Assembly: GCA_030752605.1 (NCBI GenBank)
Contig: JASMDX010000006.1
Coordinates: 11,883 to 75,882, forward strand
Direction of reading: 5' to 3'
Length of the DNA stretch: 64,000 nucleotides
Source of the DNA: GCA-2731375 sp002731375
Lineage (GTDB): Bacteria > Pseudomonadota > Alphaproteobacteria > GCA-2731375
Shown here: piece by piece, positions 36,668-45,344 of the stretch
How the letters are laid out: each line of letters begins with the position of its first letter
Position numbering within the stretch: position 1 is the first letter of the stretch
Notes under the pieces: generated by a model
Told to the model about the DNA's origin: nothing
What the model saw: only the letters and a program-made list of their open reading frames with translations
Databases searched by the model: none
Translations under genes and position numbers: made by a program

Positions 36668-37434
36668 TATTCATGCTCCCAGGATCGCGGCCTGTGGCCG
36701 GTATAGTCATAAAGGAACATGATCACCTTCCAGACCTCGTCTTCCTCGAGGAAGTTCTGCCAAACCGGCATGGAAGAGATCCAAGGTGCTGCTTCTTGCG
36801 GCAGACCGGGGCCGCCGGTGGTGATACGCCAGAACAGGTAGGATTCCTGTAGCTGCGCGATGGTGCCCACATCCTGGAAGTTCAGCGGCGTCGGGTTCAG
36901 GCCGTCGGCGTAGGGGCCCTTACCGTCTAGCTTGTCGCCATGACAGTATTGACAGTTCTTGATGTAAACCTCGGCACCCTCTTCGATCAGCTCGCGGAAC
37001 TGTTCGGGATCCTCTTTCTCAAGCTTGCGGTAAGGGTTCTCAAGCTTCAACAAATTGACTCGCTTGCCGTAGATTTTCGCCGTGGTTGGCGGCGCTGGAT
37101 GAATGGTGCGCAGCTCCAACGGCGCCTCGAAACTGGGCTGCATATGCCAATAGGTGCCGCCGCCGACGGCCAAAGGCACGATGACGAAGACGATGTTGCG
37201 GATCAGGCGCTTGGATGGGTCCTCCACCATCGCCTTGATGGGGGCGACCAGCTCCGCTGTCTGCTCCTCGTCATAGGTAAAGACCATGAAGACGCCGGCG
37301 GTAACAAAAAACATGTACATGATGATCAGACTGGCCGGGATCACCGCTTCGAGAATAACATCGAAGACCAGGATGAAACCGAAATATACGAAGAGCAGGA
37401 CCAGTACGGCCTGCAGCAATCTTGGAATTCTCAT
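36667..37434 (-). CDS. Membrane-anchored monoheme cytochrome c (module A)
   Basis: A 255-residue protein with about three N-terminal membrane helices (first 95 residues) and one c-type heme site, NCQYCHGDKLDGKGPYADGL, near residue 160. The C-terminal segment FWRITTGGPGLPQEAAPW closely parallels the paralog at 43340 (FWRVTNGGPGLPTEATPW). It probably passes electrons between a membrane partner and periplasmic cytochromes. It lies between the diheme c gene upstream and the heme b/c fusion gene downstream. Confidence 0.83.
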   Translation of the reverse strand: MRIPRLLQAVLVLLFVYFGFILVFDVILEAVIPASLIIMYMFFVTAGVFMVFTYDEEQTAELVAPIKAMVEDPSKRLIRNIVFVIVPLAVGGGTYWHMQPSFEAPLELRTIHPAPPTTAKIYGKRVNLLKLENPYRKLEKEDPEQFRELIEEGAEVYIKNCQYCHGDKLDGKGPYADGLNPTPLNFQDVGTIAQLQESYLFWRITTGGPGLPQEAAPWISSMPVWQNFLEEDEVWKVIMFLYDYTGHRPRSWEHE

Positions 37435-37446
37435 TGCCGCCGCCTC

Positions 37447-38256
37447 CTATTTCAACTCTACGAGGAAGTCCAGCAGGACCTCCAACTCACTAACAAACAT
37501 CTGCTCGCCCAGATCTTCCGGCATCATGTCGGCTTCGAAACCCTTGGCGATATCCGCATTGGGCTGGAGCAGGGCGCGGCGCAGATAGTCCCGGTCATAG
37601 GCGGCGCCGATCTTGGACAGATCCGGCCCAACTTCGCCCCCTTCGCCATTAATCATATGGCAGGCATCACAGGTGAACTGAGCCATGATCGCTTTGGGAT
37701 CGTCCAGGGCCTCCCGCGCCTCTTCCTCGTCCTCTTCCTCCGTCTCGCCGACATCGGTGGGAATTTCGACCGTGACCTCGGCGCCCGCCTGATCCTGTAG
37801 ATAGGCAACAACAGCCGAGACTTCCGCTTCCGACAAGCCAATACTGCCCGCTGCCACGTTCGGCATGGGGCTTTCGGCATCATTGGTGCCCTTTTTGCCG
37901 AAACCGGCGACCACGAAGGCCGACGGCTCAACCAAGGATTCCACCAAATACGCTTCTAGGTCCTCCGCCCCGCCCTTGTAGCGCTCATCCTTCAAGCGCT
38001 CTTGAAAGACCTCGGCGATAGTGCCCAGCATGGGCGCCCGGCCCAGGGAGTTGTGGCATAGGGTACAGGTACCCTTGCCTTGGAAAATTCGATCCCCCAG
38101 GGCGATGAATTGATCCATGGTCATGGAACCAAGATCCAGTTTTTCTTCCTTTGGCGGCGGGGCCGGCTCAATCTGCGGGATACCGAAGTTGGAATAGCCC
38201 GAGAAAAACGCGATGGTCAGCAGGATGAAGGCGACAACGGTGAAAAACTGTTTCAT
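37447..38256 (-). CDS. Diheme cytochrome c (module A)
   Basis: A 269-residue protein with an N-terminal membrane anchor or signal (MKQFFTVVAFILLTIAFFSG) and two heme sites, CTLCHNSLGR near residue 64 and CDACHMINGEGGEVGPDLS near residue 196. An acidic linker of Glu and Asp separates the domains. It is a shorter paralog of the gene at 44357, lacking the C-terminal extension of that copy. It begins 4 bases after the CydA-like gene ends, so coupling is likely. Confidence 0.83.
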   Translation of the reverse strand: MKQFFTVVAFILLTIAFFSGYSNFGIPQIEPAPPPKEEKLDLGSMTMDQFIALGDRIFQGKGTCTLCHNSLGRAPMLGTIAEVFQERLKDERYKGGAEDLEAYLVESLVEPSAFVVAGFGKKGTNDAESPMPNVAAGSIGLSEAEVSAVVAYLQDQAGAEVTVEIPTDVGETEEEDEEEAREALDDPKAIMAQFTCDACHMINGEGGEVGPDLSKIGAAYDRDYLRRALLQPNADIAKGFEADMMPEDLGEQMFVSELEVLLDFLVELK

Positions 38257-38260
38257 TACC

Positions 38261-40081
38261 CTACTCCTTCCAATAGCCGCTAGGCAGCGTCTTGTTGGAG
38301 CTGACCTGGGCTATCCAGAAGACAAAGATCACCATAGCCATGAATATGATGGCCGCGACCGAAACCACGTTCGCGGCAAATCCGAGGGTTGGCGTGAAAG
38401 CATCCACCGAGGCATCCCGCATGATATCAAGCACGTGCCAATGCTGGCGGATACCCGAGCGGATATAGCCCATCAGCCCCATCAGCCAGGTAAAGGCGAC
38501 CGCAAGTAGGAACAGGGCATACATCGCCCGCCCCGGTATTCGACCCCAATGCAACGGAGCAACTTCCTTGGAGTTTTTGTATATGAAGGAATCTAGAGTG
38601 ATGGAACCAACGATCACAACCAAGGTGGTCAGCACCTGCGGAATCGAGGCCGCCACCTTATAAACGGTGTTGGTGAAGTAACCATGATAGATGCCAAGGA
38701 ACATGATGTTGGCGATACCGGCGGTAAACAGCGCCACCTGAATGGCGTTGCCGGCGTTGACCCAGGACACCGTGGCGACCTTGTTGGCGCGGCGATAGAA
38801 CATGAAACTCAATGCGGTGAAGATGATCATCACGTTCACTGCCGTGTTCTTCGCCGGCATGATGCCCAACGGCCCAAGGATCTTATGATGCGGTCCGCCG
38901 AGCGCCTTTAGCTCTTCATTGGTAAGAACAAGTGTATGGGGCGTGAACCAAACCAGGAAGGCGCCGACCAGGACGATGGCGATATACTTGATATATTTGG
39001 TATAGCGCTTGGCACCGTCGCTGCGTCCCATACCGCACCATAGGTAATAGTTGGCTGACAAAAACAAGGTGCCGATCAGAACTGCCTGAATAATAAACAG
39101 CCAGGCAAAAATGCCCCCCATCAGGGTAATGCCCATTTGCTGGCTGTAGAGATACATCTCGGCCGCCAGATAGTAACCGGCGAAGGGCAGCGGCAGCAGG
39201 GCGCAGATAGCGATGAAGTTGGCATTGTAGCCCATCCAGTCGTAATGGGCCCGTTCCTCACGGGTATTGGAAGTGAGGAATTTGAAGGCTGCATAGGCGC
39301 CAACGATGGAACCGCCATAGGCGATGTTGGCGACGAAGCGGTGAATGTTGATGGGGTGCCAGAGGAAATTGTTCATTGCCGCCCAGGTATCGCCACCGAA
39401 GACACCGGCGGCATCGACGCCAGCGGGGCTCATCATGAAGGTCAGCCAGCTGTTGGCCAGCAACATCAGGCCGGTGCCCACAACGTTTAGTGACAGGCCC
39501 AGGCCCAGATGTATCCACTTCCGGACACCGCCCTGCAGCCAATGCCAGCCGTAGTAATAGATATAGAGCACGGCGCTTTCAGCGAAGAACAGCAGGGCAT
39601 AGTAGAACATGCTCTCGGAGAAGATGGTCGAGAGATAACCAAACAGATGCGGATAAAACAGAATCAGGAAGAATAGCAGGCCGCCGCCCAGGATCGCCGT
39701 CAGGGAGTAGGCGGTAATGGAAACCTTGATGAATTCATAGGCCATATCGTCATAGCGCTTGTCCCGCGTGCGCATGCCGATGATCTCGATAATGAAAACA
39801 AAGATCGGCACCGCCAGGACAAAGGCCGCGAACCAAAGGTGCAGTTGGGCGAAAATCCATACCGCAACCCTGGAATTCACGCCGGCGATGGTCGGATAAT
39901 CGCTGGCGGTTAGTTTTGGCGCGGGGGCGTAGGGACTGGCGGCGGCATCGGCCGCGACCTCCCGTTCCGCCGCGAGGGGCCCCAGTTGATCAAAACCGGT
40001 GAAGGTAAGCGCCAGCAGGGCAAAAATTAGCCCGAACAGTGCCAGGGCTGGTCCTTTGTGAAATGCACGAGGTCCTATCAT
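38261..40081 (-). CDS. Cytochrome bd subunit I-like membrane protein without CydB (module A)
   Basis: A 606-residue protein with an N-terminal helix and about 13 further membrane helices. It shares with CydA the His of AQLHLWFAAFVLAVP, the segment MLLANSWLTFMMSPAGVD and a His in INIHRFVANIAYGGS, the positions of likely heme b ligands. The GRQPW quinol-loop motif of CydA is not found, and no CydB follows. It is longer than normal CydA. The homolog at 45345 is related but has a different C-terminal half. It probably carries heme b and exchanges electrons with quinone or the neighbouring cytochromes c. Confidence 0.8.
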   Translation of the reverse strand: MIGPRAFHKGPALALFGLIFALLALTFTGFDQLGPLAAEREVAADAAASPYAPAPKLTASDYPTIAGVNSRVAVWIFAQLHLWFAAFVLAVPIFVFIIEIIGMRTRDKRYDDMAYEFIKVSITAYSLTAILGGGLLFFLILFYPHLFGYLSTIFSESMFYYALLFFAESAVLYIYYYGWHWLQGGVRKWIHLGLGLSLNVVGTGLMLLANSWLTFMMSPAGVDAAGVFGGDTWAAMNNFLWHPINIHRFVANIAYGGSIVGAYAAFKFLTSNTREERAHYDWMGYNANFIAICALLPLPFAGYYLAAEMYLYSQQMGITLMGGIFAWLFIIQAVLIGTLFLSANYYLWCGMGRSDGAKRYTKYIKYIAIVLVGAFLVWFTPHTLVLTNEELKALGGPHHKILGPLGIMPAKNTAVNVMIIFTALSFMFYRRANKVATVSWVNAGNAIQVALFTAGIANIMFLGIYHGYFTNTVYKVAASIPQVLTTLVVIVGSITLDSFIYKNSKEVAPLHWGRIPGRAMYALFLLAVAFTWLMGLMGYIRSGIRQHWHVLDIMRDASVDAFTPTLGFAANVVSVAAIIFMAMVIFVFWIAQVSSNKTLPSGYWKE

Positions 40082-40103
40082 TTTACTCTTAATCCCTCAT
40101 CCA

Positions 40104-40220
40104 TCATTGCTGAAATATCAGGCTCAGGCCCTGCATGGCCATGACCGCCGTGTCGAGTAAAAGGAAGCCCGCCAAGCAAACCACCAGCGCAGCAACGAAG
40201 GGCACAAAATAGCCTTTCAT
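40104..40220 (-). CDS. Single-helix membrane peptide (38 aa)
   Basis: The frame opens at 40310, but the likely start is ATG 40220, with AGAGGAG ten bases upstream. The product, MKGYFVPFVAALVVCLAGFL and a short tail, is one membrane helix, with its gene 23 bases upstream of the CydA-like gene. By position it could act like the small CydX/CydS helix of bd oxidases, although no sequence similarity can be claimed. Confidence 0.6.
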   Translation of the reverse strand: MKGYFVPFVAALVVCLAGFLLLDTAVMAMQGLSLIFQQ

Positions 40221-40360
40221 TTTCTTGATTCTCCTCTTTTCAGAGATCTCATCTTGGCCGGCGCACGCGAGCGGCAAACGGGTGCCGGCTGAACTGTTCT
40301 TCTCGGCCAATCTGTTCAGTCATACTTCAAGCACCCTTAAACTCAGGGAAAACAAAAATC

Positions 40361-40374
40361 TTGATCCGTATCAA
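40361..40374 (-). promoter_or_regulatory. FNR/Anr/FixK-type operator
   Basis: A perfect TTGAT-N4-ATCAA box lies between the minus-strand 38-aa peptide gene (start 40220) and the plus-strand 33-codon ORF (start 40410). It probably drives module A from an internal promoter in response to low oxygen or nitrogen oxides. Confidence 0.75.
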
Positions 40375-40409
40375 TGATCCCGGCGCCCCACCTCGGTTAG
40401 GTTGCGGGC

Positions 40410-40511
40410 ATGTCACATCCCAGAAAACGCATCGCAGACGTCGTGATCTTTATCGGAATGGCCGTAAATGTCGTGGTCATTGCCTTGATCCTTTATTTTT
40501 ACGTCTTTTAG
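40410..40511 (+). CDS. Possible 33-aa membrane peptide
   Basis: An ATG-initiated 33-codon frame encodes a basic start (MSHPRKRIADVV) followed by one long hydrophobic helix ending LILYFYVF. It runs opposite to the surrounding operon and lies 35 bases past the FNR-type box. There is no strong ribosome site (weak AGG only). The basic-then-hydrophobic design argues that it may be real. Confidence 0.42.
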   Translation: MSHPRKRIADVVIFIGMAVNVVVIALILYFYVF

Positions 40512-40584
40512 AGTTGCACGTCCTTTAGCCGCATCCCTCTGCGTCTTTTAGTCGCAGCCCTGATACCGATTCAAGCACTACGAT

Positions 40585-40953
40585 CTAGCCCTGCTTGCCC
40601 TTGCATTGGCACAGCACGCGTATGTGCTTGATCAAGCCATCAACCTGTTCCGCCGACAAGGTCTTGCTCCAGGGCGGCATCATGGGTGACTTGGAAGCCG
40701 AAGGGCCGCCGTCCATGATCACATTCTTCATGTCCGCATCGGAGAGCTTATCCATCTCCTTGGCGGCCGTGAAGTTACGTGGGCTGACGGGGAAATCCTT
40801 GGTCACATTAGGACCATCTCCCTTGCCCGTCAGGCCGTGGCACTGGGCACAATAGAATTTATAGACTTTCTCGGTCTCCGAAGCGTTGGCCGGCGCCATC
40901 GCGAATAGGGTGATGAGCGCGAACGAGGCAGCAATTATCACTAGTTTCTTCAT
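40585..40953 (-). CDS. Small periplasmic monoheme cytochrome c
   Basis: A 122-residue protein with a signal peptide (cut near ANASET) and one heme site, FYCAQCHGLTGKGDGPNVT. The Met of MMPPWSKTLS is the likely sixth ligand. It resembles class I soluble electron carriers. It lies between the diheme c gene (40968) and the module A promoter region, so it probably shuttles electrons between membrane complexes and the molybdenum enzyme. Confidence 0.85.
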   Translation of the reverse strand: MKKLVIIAASFALITLFAMAPANASETEKVYKFYCAQCHGLTGKGDGPNVTKDFPVSPRNFTAAKEMDKLSDADMKNVIMDGGPSASKSPMMPPWSKTLSAEQVDGLIKHIRVLCQCKGKQG

Positions 40954-40967
40954 GATGGAATCCTCCC

Positions 40968-41648
40968 TTATTTCTTCTTTTTCTTTGGCTTGAAGCTGGC
41001 GACATGGCGGGAAATATTCAGCATGTCCTTACCGCTTAATAGACCCGTGAAAACCGGCATCATCTTCACCGGCTTGAACGCTTCCGGCGTCATCATATAG
41101 GCCAGGATCCAATCGGGATTGAGGCGCACGCCAGCTTCGACCAGGGAAGGTCCGCTACGTCCGCCGGAAAGCTTATTCCTACGCCCGGCGTACTGATGAC
41201 AGCCGCTGCAGGGCATTTTCTTGGTGAAAATTTGCCGTCCCTTGGGGTTTTTCTTCGGCTTTACCTTGCCAGCGGCAACGTCCTTGGACGTCAAACTCAT
41301 CAGGAAATCCGTGACGGCGGCCACGTCGACACCCGATAATTTCGGGTGATCGCCGGGGTTCTCTTCCGTCATTGAATTATACTTCAGGGGCCGGATCGGC
41401 TTCGGATCGGCCAGCCATTTTCCCAGCCAGGCTTTCTGAAATTTGGAGCCGGCATAGAACAGCTCCGGCCCTTTTTTGGCCAGCTGATCGTCGATGGACT
41501 TTTCCTTGGCCGGGCCATCGGTGTAATGGCAACCGCCGCAACCCTTGGCTTCGAACACGTCCTTGCCCGTTGCCGCAATGGCCGAATCGGGCACCGTTGC
41601 AGCGAACAAAAAGCCCGTGGCACATACCGCTTTAACAAATCGCTTCAT
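40968..41648 (-). CDS. Diheme cytochrome c
   Basis: A 226-residue exported protein (signal peptide to about residue 25) with two heme motifs, CGGCHYTDGPAKE and CSGCHQYAGRRNKLSGGRSG, and a Lys-rich C-terminus ending PKKKKK. Met residues in AYMMTPEAFKPVKMMPVF are candidate axial ligands. It has no counterpart in module A. The start is ATG 41648, 33 bases after the heme b/c fusion gene of module B ends. Confidence 0.82.
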   Translation of the reverse strand: MKRFVKAVCATGFLFAATVPDSAIAATGKDVFEAKGCGGCHYTDGPAKEKSIDDQLAKKGPELFYAGSKFQKAWLGKWLADPKPIRPLKYNSMTEENPGDHPKLSGVDVAAVTDFLMSLTSKDVAAGKVKPKKNPKGRQIFTKKMPCSGCHQYAGRRNKLSGGRSGPSLVEAGVRLNPDWILAYMMTPEAFKPVKMMPVFTGLLSGKDMLNISRHVASFKPKKKKK

Positions 41649-41681
41649 CTCGATGTCTCCTCAAATTCACCAGCAGCAGGC

Positions 41682-43340
41682 TTAAGCACCCTGCTCCATC
41701 GGCTCTTCTTCTTTTTCTGCTTTCCGCATCAACCACACTCCCAACGCCGCCACAACCAGGAAGGCCAAAACCGCATAGACGTAAACGCTCAAGGGCGTCG
41801 GTGCCTCCAGAAATACATAGTGCCAAGAACTCAGGCTCATGATTAAACCGTGCTCGCCGTTGGAGCCATCCCAGGCGTTGACGGACATCGGAATGAAGAT
41901 ACCACGGTTGAACTGCACATCGTTCTTGTCGCCAGTCTTCAAGGGCCGTTTCATTACCACGGTCCAGCGGCCTTGGTCCCAGGTCGCCTTACCCATGATC
42001 TGCTGGCCGTCAGCCGCCTGCGGCTTGATGGCCTGCTTCCAGCCGCGCGCGTTGCCCTCTTCCGTACCCTGCTTGCCGGCGGCATGCTGGTCTGCCTTCC
42101 AGACCCACATATGCACCTGATCGGACGAACTGCCGCGATAAAAATATGGCTTCTTGGTGCCCTGAGGCGTCTTCACGGGAAACTGCAATGCGACCGAGTC
42201 GCGAAACGTCTCAAGGGCCCGGGGGATCATGTCGTTGGCTTCGACATAGGAGTTAAAAGCGCCAACCTTTGATAGTTCAGTGGTATCGAATTCCTGCTCG
42301 GCATCGTGCTTGACGTCCATGAAGGGATCGTCCCAGATGATGCGGAAGGCGATATCCTTATCGTTGAACAGCGCTTGTACTGTCACCATCTCGACACTTG
42401 GATTCTGCCAGCGCGGCGCCGCGACGACCTGTCCGGCCAAGCGCATGTCCATAGGCGCGGCACCATTCCAAGCGGCATCAGCGGGATCTTCAGGCAGCTC
42501 GCCCTCGACCGGCAGGGCGCGCAAGGTCTGATGGCCGGTTAGTGTATGCTGCAACGACTTGATATAATTCGCCAGGTTCCAGCGGTCTTCCTCGGTTAGG
42601 GATTTGATGAAGGACGGCATCGGCGTACCGGAAATACCGGAAGTAAAGCGCATATAAATGTCTTTGACCTCACCGCCAGCCTTGATCTTCCAGGGATGGG
42701 TCACATTACGGATGCGGATGGGGAAGCCCCAGTCATCCTTGCGGAATTCCTTGTTGCCATCGCCTCGGCCCAGCTTGCCGTGGCAGCTCCAACACTTGGC
42801 CTTTTCAAACACCGCCTGGCCCTTGGCCACGACCTCGGGACTATAGGCGGGCTGCTTGGCTGGCAGGGAAATAACCTTGCCAGTTTTGACCGGGTCCAGC
42901 TCGGGATCATCGAATTCCTGGGCGAAAGTCTTGATGTATGCGATCACCGCCCAGCGCTCGTCCTCGCTCAAACCATTCTTGAACAGATCGCTGTCGAAGG
43001 ACTGCATGGCGGTGCCCTGCAAACCACGGCTGACCGTGCGGAACAGATCCTCGTTGGTGGGCAGTTCTCCGCTTTGCGTGGTGCGGAACTTAAAGGTGCC
43101 CAGGGTGAAATCGCGCGGCCTCGGATCGAGATACTTGGCCGCCGGTCCCTCGCCGTCGCCCAATAGGCCATGGCAAAAACTGCAGCGTTGAAAATAGATT
43201 GTCTTGCCTTGTTCCAGCAACGCATCAGTTGCCTCCGGCATGGGTTTGGATGGCGTGAAGGCGGCCTGTGCCGGTGCGCCCACGTAGGCGAGCGCGAGAG
43301 CGGCGAACGCGGCGGCTTTAACTATCATAGTGCTCCGCAT
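41682..43340 (-). CDS. Diheme cytochrome c fused to an ethylbenzene-dehydrogenase-type heme domain (module B)
   Basis: A 552-residue paralog of the protein at 35087. Order: signal peptide, heme domains with CSFCHGLLGDG and CWSCHGKLGRG, an EB_dh-like domain after VEGELPEDPADAAWNGAAPM, and a C-terminal helix (LSVYVYAVLAFLVVAALGVWLM). Conserved blocks such as VNAWDGSNGEHG match FFAWDGSNSEAG in module A. The ATG overlaps the stop of the membrane cytochrome gene upstream. It is likely the heme b/c electron-transfer subunit of module B. Confidence 0.85.
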   Translation of the reverse strand: MRSTMIVKAAAFAALALAYVGAPAQAAFTPSKPMPEATDALLEQGKTIYFQRCSFCHGLLGDGEGPAAKYLDPRPRDFTLGTFKFRTTQSGELPTNEDLFRTVSRGLQGTAMQSFDSDLFKNGLSEDERWAVIAYIKTFAQEFDDPELDPVKTGKVISLPAKQPAYSPEVVAKGQAVFEKAKCWSCHGKLGRGDGNKEFRKDDWGFPIRIRNVTHPWKIKAGGEVKDIYMRFTSGISGTPMPSFIKSLTEEDRWNLANYIKSLQHTLTGHQTLRALPVEGELPEDPADAAWNGAAPMDMRLAGQVVAAPRWQNPSVEMVTVQALFNDKDIAFRIIWDDPFMDVKHDAEQEFDTTELSKVGAFNSYVEANDMIPRALETFRDSVALQFPVKTPQGTKKPYFYRGSSSDQVHMWVWKADQHAAGKQGTEEGNARGWKQAIKPQAADGQQIMGKATWDQGRWTVVMKRPLKTGDKNDVQFNRGIFIPMSVNAWDGSNGEHGLIMSLSSWHYVFLEAPTPLSVYVYAVLAFLVVAALGVWLMRKAEKEEEPMEQGA

Positions 43341-44305
43341 CAGTGGCTCTCCGGTATACGCGGGGTCTTCTGGGCCAGATCGTATTCGGCGAGAATGATC
43401 TGCCAGCGTTGTTCCTCGGTCAGGCTAAGCTTCCATTCAGGCATGGCCGAGTCCCACGGCGTCGCTTCCGTCGGCAAGCCAGGTCCGCCGTTGGTGACCC
43501 GCCAGAAGGTATAACCCTCGACAATAGTTTCGATGGTGCCGTTGTCGGTAAAATTAATGGGACGCAGCTTGAAGCCATCCGCCATGGGGCCGTCACCGGC
43601 GACGCTATCGCCGTGACACGCCCGGCAGTTCATGGCGTAAAGGGCCCGGCCCTCGAACAGGCTTTTTTCCAGCAACGCTGCCTTGGCGGTTGCCTTGTCC
43701 ACATTGCCAGTCTGCACCTGCGCCAACAGTTTGCTCATGGGGCCTTCGGGGAAGAATTCCAAGACGTGATCAGGCTCGCTCTCGTCCGCCCAATGATCGA
43801 TATCGTCCTGCACCTGTGGGATGAAGACGACTTCATTGGCCTTGGCCTGCTCGATAAAAACATCCACCTCGGCCTCGGTCGGATCGGCGAAGGGGTTCTT
43901 CTTGGCCTCGAAGCTCTTCGGAAAATTCGATGAAGGATGCTGGATGCGCAGGGCCGAAGGCACTTCCACCTTAGGTACGACAATCTCATAAACCTGCCAG
44001 CCGATCACCGCCGGAATGGCCGTCAGCACCACGGCACGGAGGATCTTGGTGTAGCCGCCACGCAGAAACTTCTTCACCGGGCGCAGGAAGTCAGTCAGGC
44101 CTTCTTCCGAGAAAGTGACGTACAGGAACAGTGCGATGATCGTCAGCACCATGTAGAAGAACATCAAGGTGCCCGGCACCGGCAGTGGGAAGGGCAGCGT
44201 GGTTATCTCCCGCGACATCGCCGGAATACCCCACTTCACCAGAGCATAGACGACCAACAAGGTCAGCAGAACCGATAGGAAGCTGCCAATTCTCAGATTC
44301 TTCAT
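43340..44305 (-). CDS. Membrane-anchored monoheme cytochrome c (module B)
   Basis: A 321-residue protein with about three N-terminal membrane helices (to residue 115) and one heme site, NCRACHGDSVAGDGPMADGF, near residue 230. It is the longer paralog of the gene at 36667; the extra part is an acidic segment (about residues 150-215) before the heme domain. It ends by overlapping the heme b/c fusion gene. Same role is inferred as in module A. Confidence 0.83.
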   Translation of the reverse strand: MKNLRIGSFLSVLLTLLVVYALVKWGIPAMSREITTLPFPLPVPGTLMFFYMVLTIIALFLYVTFSEEGLTDFLRPVKKFLRGGYTKILRAVVLTAIPAVIGWQVYEIVVPKVEVPSALRIQHPSSNFPKSFEAKKNPFADPTEAEVDVFIEQAKANEVVFIPQVQDDIDHWADESEPDHVLEFFPEGPMSKLLAQVQTGNVDKATAKAALLEKSLFEGRALYAMNCRACHGDSVAGDGPMADGFKLRPINFTDNGTIETIVEGYTFWRVTNGGPGLPTEATPWDSAMPEWKLSLTEEQRWQIILAEYDLAQKTPRIPESH

Positions 44306-44356
44306 GACCGGTCGCCCATCACTGATATTTCACGAATATGCTTCATCGGACCCCGC

Positions 44357-45340
44357 CTATTCCGCCACCTTGGGCTTTTGCAACATCAGGAAAGACAAAA
44401 TGTCCTGGTAATCCTTGACCGTCATGGCCTCGGACAGATCGTCCGGCATGACGGACTTGGTATCGTCGATCTTGATTTCCTTGATATCGCCCTTGGCCAA
44501 GGTAACCACATCGCCGGTGGCCTTGGTGATATCAATCTCGCCGCCCTCGTCGCGGGTCTTCAAACCGATGGTCTGACGGCCGTCCTTATTGATGGCAACA
44601 TAGGTCTCGAAACCCTTGGTTAGAGACTTCGTCGGCTGCAGAATGGCTTCCGAGATGAATTTCAAGCCCTTGGCAGAGATGCCATCGAGAGCCGGACCGA
44701 TCTCGCCGCCCTCTTCGCCCAACATATGGCATTCCGAACAATTGTCCTCGTAGACGATGGCGCCCGCGCCTGGATCACCGCCACCGGCTTCCGCCGCCGC
44801 CGCGATCTTGGAATAGAACGCCTGGGTCTGCTCACCAGGCTTTGTGTCGATGGCTTCCATGTCGAGATCGCCGCCCAGGGACATCAGATAGGCGACCACC
44901 GCCTTGATCTCCTTCAGGCTCAACGAAATCGGCGGTGCGTAGACCACGGCCATCTCATTCTTGTAGCCGTTGACCACATAAGCGCCGGGGGAGGCCAGGC
45001 TTTCCACCATGTAATCGACCGCTGTGAACTCAGTGCCTTCTTTTTCGCTCCGCTCCTTGGCCCGCTCAACCGCGCGGGCACCCATGGGCAGGGGAAATTT
45101 TTCGCCAAATTGGCCGTGGTTCGGGCCGCGCACCGCACTGCCTTGACCGCCGACGCTGTGGCAGGTGAAGCATCGGCCCTTGCCCCAATAGATCGCTTCG
45201 CCGCCCTCGGGGCTGACATCGACGGCGGCGGAGGTCTTGCGCTCGCCCCCGGTCAATTCTGTGATGGAATAGCCGATCCAGAGGTAGATGCCCAGAACGA
45301 TCAGCAGGAAGGGCAGAACCCGTGTAATGGTCACATTCAT
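44357..45340 (-). CDS. Diheme cytochrome c with TIGR02603-like C-terminal domain (module B)
   Basis: A 327-residue protein with an N-terminal helix (LPFLLIVLGIYLWIGY), heme sites CFTCHSVGGQG and CSECHMLGEEGGEIGPAL, and a C-terminal region (AILQPTKSLTKGFETYVAI to VMPDDLSEAMTVKDYQDILS) like the heme-binding domain TIGR02603 common in planctomycete cytochromes. ATG 45340 follows GGAGGA; the longer frame from 45397 overlaps the CydA-like gene and is not preferred. Paralog of the gene at 37447. Confidence 0.82.
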   Translation of the reverse strand: MNVTITRVLPFLLIVLGIYLWIGYSITELTGGERKTSAAVDVSPEGGEAIYWGKGRCFTCHSVGGQGSAVRGPNHGQFGEKFPLPMGARAVERAKERSEKEGTEFTAVDYMVESLASPGAYVVNGYKNEMAVVYAPPISLSLKEIKAVVAYLMSLGGDLDMEAIDTKPGEQTQAFYSKIAAAAEAGGGDPGAGAIVYEDNCSECHMLGEEGGEIGPALDGISAKGLKFISEAILQPTKSLTKGFETYVAINKDGRQTIGLKTRDEGGEIDITKATGDVVTLAKGDIKEIKIDDTKSVMPDDLSEAMTVKDYQDILSFLMLQKPKVAE

Positions 45341-45344
45341 GGCA

